From: Streptomyces phyllanthi
Lineage (GTDB): Bacteria > Actinomycetota > Actinomycetes > Streptomycetales > Streptomycetaceae
Length of the DNA: 33,220 bases
Assembly (NCBI RefSeq): GCF_009377205.1
Contig: NZ_VJZE01000053.1
Coordinates: 1 to 33,220, forward strand
Reading direction: 5' to 3'
Positions 31,133 through 33,220 of this stretch are shown here, piece after piece; within the stretch, counting starts at the first letter, position 1; each line of letters begins with the position of its first letter. A model generated the notes under the pieces. It was given only the letters and a program-made list of their open reading frames with translations, ran no database searches and was not told the DNA's origin. The position numbers were made by a program, and so were the translations under genes.

Positions 31133-31426
31133 GGAACCTCCAGGGCGGCCACGAGGATCATGTGGGGAAAAGGAACGCCACGGTATCGCGTCGCCGCTCA
31201 CCACGGGGAGACCCATGGTGACTGTGGCGCACACTCCGGGGTGCACGATCGACAGTGGTTGACGGTTGATGCGACCGTACCGAGGACCATGACGGCTCGC
31301 GACCGGGCGGCCGGAGGAGGGGACGTGCGGCGAAAGCCGTGCCGTCCCGGGGAGCACCCCCCGGCCCTCGGGCCGAAAATCGGGTGGGATGGAGCGAAGA
31401 CCGTTGAAAGGACCAGGTGAGACACG

Positions 31427-32392
31427 GTGAAGGGAACCGTGGGCGAGCTCGGCGAGTTCGGGCTCATCAGGGAGCTCACCTCGCGGCTCACCACCACCCC
31501 GGCGGTCCGGGTCGGCCCCGGCGACGACGCCGCGGTGGTGGCCGCGCCCGACCGCAGGGTCGTGGCGAGCACCGACATCCTCCTGGAGGGGCGGCACTTC
31601 CGCCGCGACTGGTCCACGGCGTACGACGTCGGGCGCAAGGCCGCGGCGCAGAACCTCGCGGACATCGCCGCCATGGGGGCCGTACCGACGGCGCTGCTGC
31701 TCGGTCTGGTCGTCCCCGCGGAGCTTCCGGCGACCTGGCCGTCCGAGCTGATGGACGGGTTGCGCGACGAGTGCCAGGTCGCGGGGGCGGCGGTGGTCGG
31801 CGGTGATGTCGTACGCGGCGACACGATCACGGTGTCGATCACCGCGCTCGGAGACCTGCGCAACCACGAGCCCGTGACCCGGGCCGGCGCGCGGCCCGGT
31901 GACCTCGTGGCCGTGACCGGCTGGCTCGGCTGGTCCGCCGCAGGGCACGCGGTGCTCTCCCGCGGGTTCCGCTCGCCGCGGGCCTTCGTGGAGGCCCACC
32001 GGCGCCCCGAGCCGCCGTACCACGCGGGCCCCGCGGCGGCCGGGCTGGGCGCGACGGCGATGTGCGACGTGAGTGACGGACTGATCGCCGACCTCGGGCA
32101 CATCGCCGAGGCCAGCAAGGTGCGTATAGACATCCGCTCGGGCGCGATCGACATCCCCTCCCAGATGAACGACATCGGGCAGGCGGTGGGCGTCGATCCC
32201 CTCCAGTGGGTGCTGACCGGAGGGGAGGACCACGCGATCGTGGCGACCTTCCCGCCGGACGTGAAGCTGCCCGCCCGCTGGAAGGTGATCGGCGAGGTGC
32301 TCAATCCCTCGGCGCTGCCCCAGGTGACCGTCGACGGGGCACCGTGGACGAGCAAGGGCGGCTGGGACCACTTCGGGGACATCGAGTCATGA
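31427..32392 (+). CDS. thiL: Thiamine-monophosphate kinase
   Basis: Phosphorylates thiamine monophosphate to thiamine diphosphate, the last step of the pathway. 321 residues, PurM-like fold. Seen: [57 protein letters not shown] and LTGGEDH. GTG start at 31427 with an AGGTGAG-like site. The last codons overlap the start of thiD (ATGA). The 294 bases upstream (31133-31426) hold no gene; a good -35-like TTGACG at 31259 has no fitting -10. No TPP riboswitch was recognised there. Confidence 0.95.
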   Translation: MKGTVGELGEFGLIRELTSRLTTTPAVRVGPGDDAAVVAAPDRRVVASTDILLEGRHFRRDWSTAYDVGRKAAAQNLADIAAMGAVPTALLLGLVVPAELPATWPSELMDGLRDECQVAGAAVVGGDVVRGDTITVSITALGDLRNHEPVTRAGARPGDLVAVTGWLGWSAAGHAVLSRGFRSPRAFVEAHRRPEPPYHAGPAAAGLGATAMCDVSDGLIADLGHIAEASKVRIDIRSGAIDIPSQMNDIGQAVGVDPLQWVLTGGEDHAIVATFPPDVKLPARWKVIGEVLNPSALPQVTVDGAPWTSKGGWDHFGDIES

Positions 32393-33219
32393 CGGCGCCC
32401 TCCGGGACGGAGCCCTCCATGAGCGTGCCGCCGAGGGTGCTGACCGTCGCGGGATCCGACTCCGGTGGAGGGGCCGGGATCCAGGCCGACCTGAAGACGA
32501 TGCTCGCGCTGGGCGTGCACGGCATGAGCGTCGTCACGGCGGTCACGGCCCAGAACTCCGTTGGCGTGCAGGGCGCCTGGGAGCTGCCCGTGGAGGCGGT
32601 GCGCGCCCAGTACCGCAGCGTCGTGGACGACATCGGCGTCCAGGCGGTGAAGACCGGCATGCTGGCCTCGGCCGAACTCGTCGAGGCGGTGGCCGAGTTG
32701 ATCGGCGGCACGGACGCTCCGGCCGTCGTCGACCCGGTGGGCGTCTCCAAGCACGGCGATCCGCTGCTGGCGGCCTCCGCGCTGGACTCGGTGCGGACGA
32801 AGCTGCTGCCCGTCGCGACGGTGGCGACGCCGAACCTGAACGAGGTCACCCAACTCACCGGTGTCCGGGCCGAGTCGGAGGACGACCTGGGGCGGGCCGC
32901 CGCGGCCGTGCTGGAGTACGGGCCGACCTGGGTGCTGATCAAGGGCGGCCACCTGCCCGGTGACGCCGTGGACCTGCTGACCGACGGCACCGAGGAGCAC
33001 TGGCTGCGCGCGTCACGGCACGACAACCGGCACACCCACGGGACCGGCTGCACCCTCGCGTCGGCGATCGCGTCACAGCTGGCGAAGGGGCAGTCCGTGC
33101 CGGAGGCGGTGGCGGCGGCCAAGGAGTACGTGACCGGGGCGATCGCCGCCGGGTTCGCGCTCGGCGGGGGGATCGGGCCGGTGGACCACGGCTGGGCGTT
33201 CAGGCCGCGGGTGGGGTAG
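32389..33219 (+). CDS. thiD: Hydroxymethylpyrimidine/phosphomethylpyrimidine kinase
   Basis: Ribokinase-fold enzyme phosphorylating HMP and HMP-P for the thiamine pyrimidine ring. 276 residues. Seen: [62 protein letters not shown] and the phosphate-binding [18 protein letters not shown] overlaps the thiL stop by four bases; the stop codon (33217-33219) is one base from the window end, so no downstream context is visible. Confidence 0.95.
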   Translation: MTAPSGTEPSMSVPPRVLTVAGSDSGGGAGIQADLKTMLALGVHGMSVVTAVTAQNSVGVQGAWELPVEAVRAQYRSVVDDIGVQAVKTGMLASAELVEAVAELIGGTDAPAVVDPVGVSKHGDPLLAASALDSVRTKLLPVATVATPNLNEVTQLTGVRAESEDDLGRAAAAVLEYGPTWVLIKGGHLPGDAVDLLTDGTEEHWLRASRHDNRHTHGTGCTLASAIASQLAKGQSVPEAVAAAKEYVTGAIAAGFALGGGIGPVDHGWAFRPRVG

Positions 33220-33220
33220 C

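Noticed and set aside
31259..31287. TTGACG as a thiL promoter
   Set aside because: Good -35-like hexamer but no -10 at 16-18 bases; the nearest TACCGA is only 14 bases away.
31133..31426. Possible TPP riboswitch upstream of thiL
   Set aside because: I looked for the CUGAGA-type and ACCUG-type TPP core elements and did not find them in the right order; thiL is not normally riboswitch-controlled.

Overview
The window is high-GC DNA with many GTG starts, almost no spacer sequence and strong C/G third-position bias, and every recognisable protein is of Streptomyces type. Gene order (acyl-CoA carboxylase beta and epsilon subunits, two conservons, FAA hydrolase, gltX, Glu/Gln tRNAs, ndgR, leuCD, an HU/histone-like fusion, cofC, plsC, gpsA, ddl, thiL, thiD) matches, from memory, the core-chromosome segment around SCO5535-SCO5563 of Streptomyces coelicolor. 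This is conserved core chromosome. No insertion sequence, phage, CRISPR or integration site was seen.

Layout. 1-3173: a short-chain dehydrogenase and a Tat-exported family 8 polysaccharide lyase. 3328-5190: accB-accE, the carboxyltransferase and epsilon subunits of the acetyl/propionyl-CoA carboxylase, ended by a strong hairpin. 5325-15818 (minus strand): two complete four-gene conservons in tandem, each cvnA (membrane sensor kinase-like), cvnB (roadblock), cvnC (DUF742), cvnD (GTPase). 16420-19067: a small conserved-looking ORF, an FAA-hydrolase gene and gltX, the last two overlapping. 19204-20538: a HAD hydrolase and five tRNA genes coding only for Gln (CTG) and Glu (CTC). 20588-21840: divergent merR and DUF4188 pair. 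21892-24832: ndgR (IclR) divergent from leuCD. 25132-26140: a small protein and the HU-histone fusion. 26242-27094 (minus): cofC followed by a small OB-like protein. 27298-30338: plsC-gpsA (4-nt overlap) and ddl. 30360-31132 (minus): a stand-alone Lrp/AsnC ligand-binding domain and a DUF3515 lipoprotein. 31427-33219: thiL-thiD (4-nt overlap).

The most notable content is the tandem conservon pair. The two cvnD genes share a 174-bp stretch with no mismatch, including silent sites, while the cvnA sensors and tails have diverged strongly. The long low-complexity tails of both CvnA proteins nonetheless end in the same conserved motif block. This suggests two different sensory inputs feeding near-interchangeable G-protein modules, kept alike by gene conversion. 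A second theme is gltX lying beside tRNAs that, in organisms lacking GlnRS, are all substrates of its own product.
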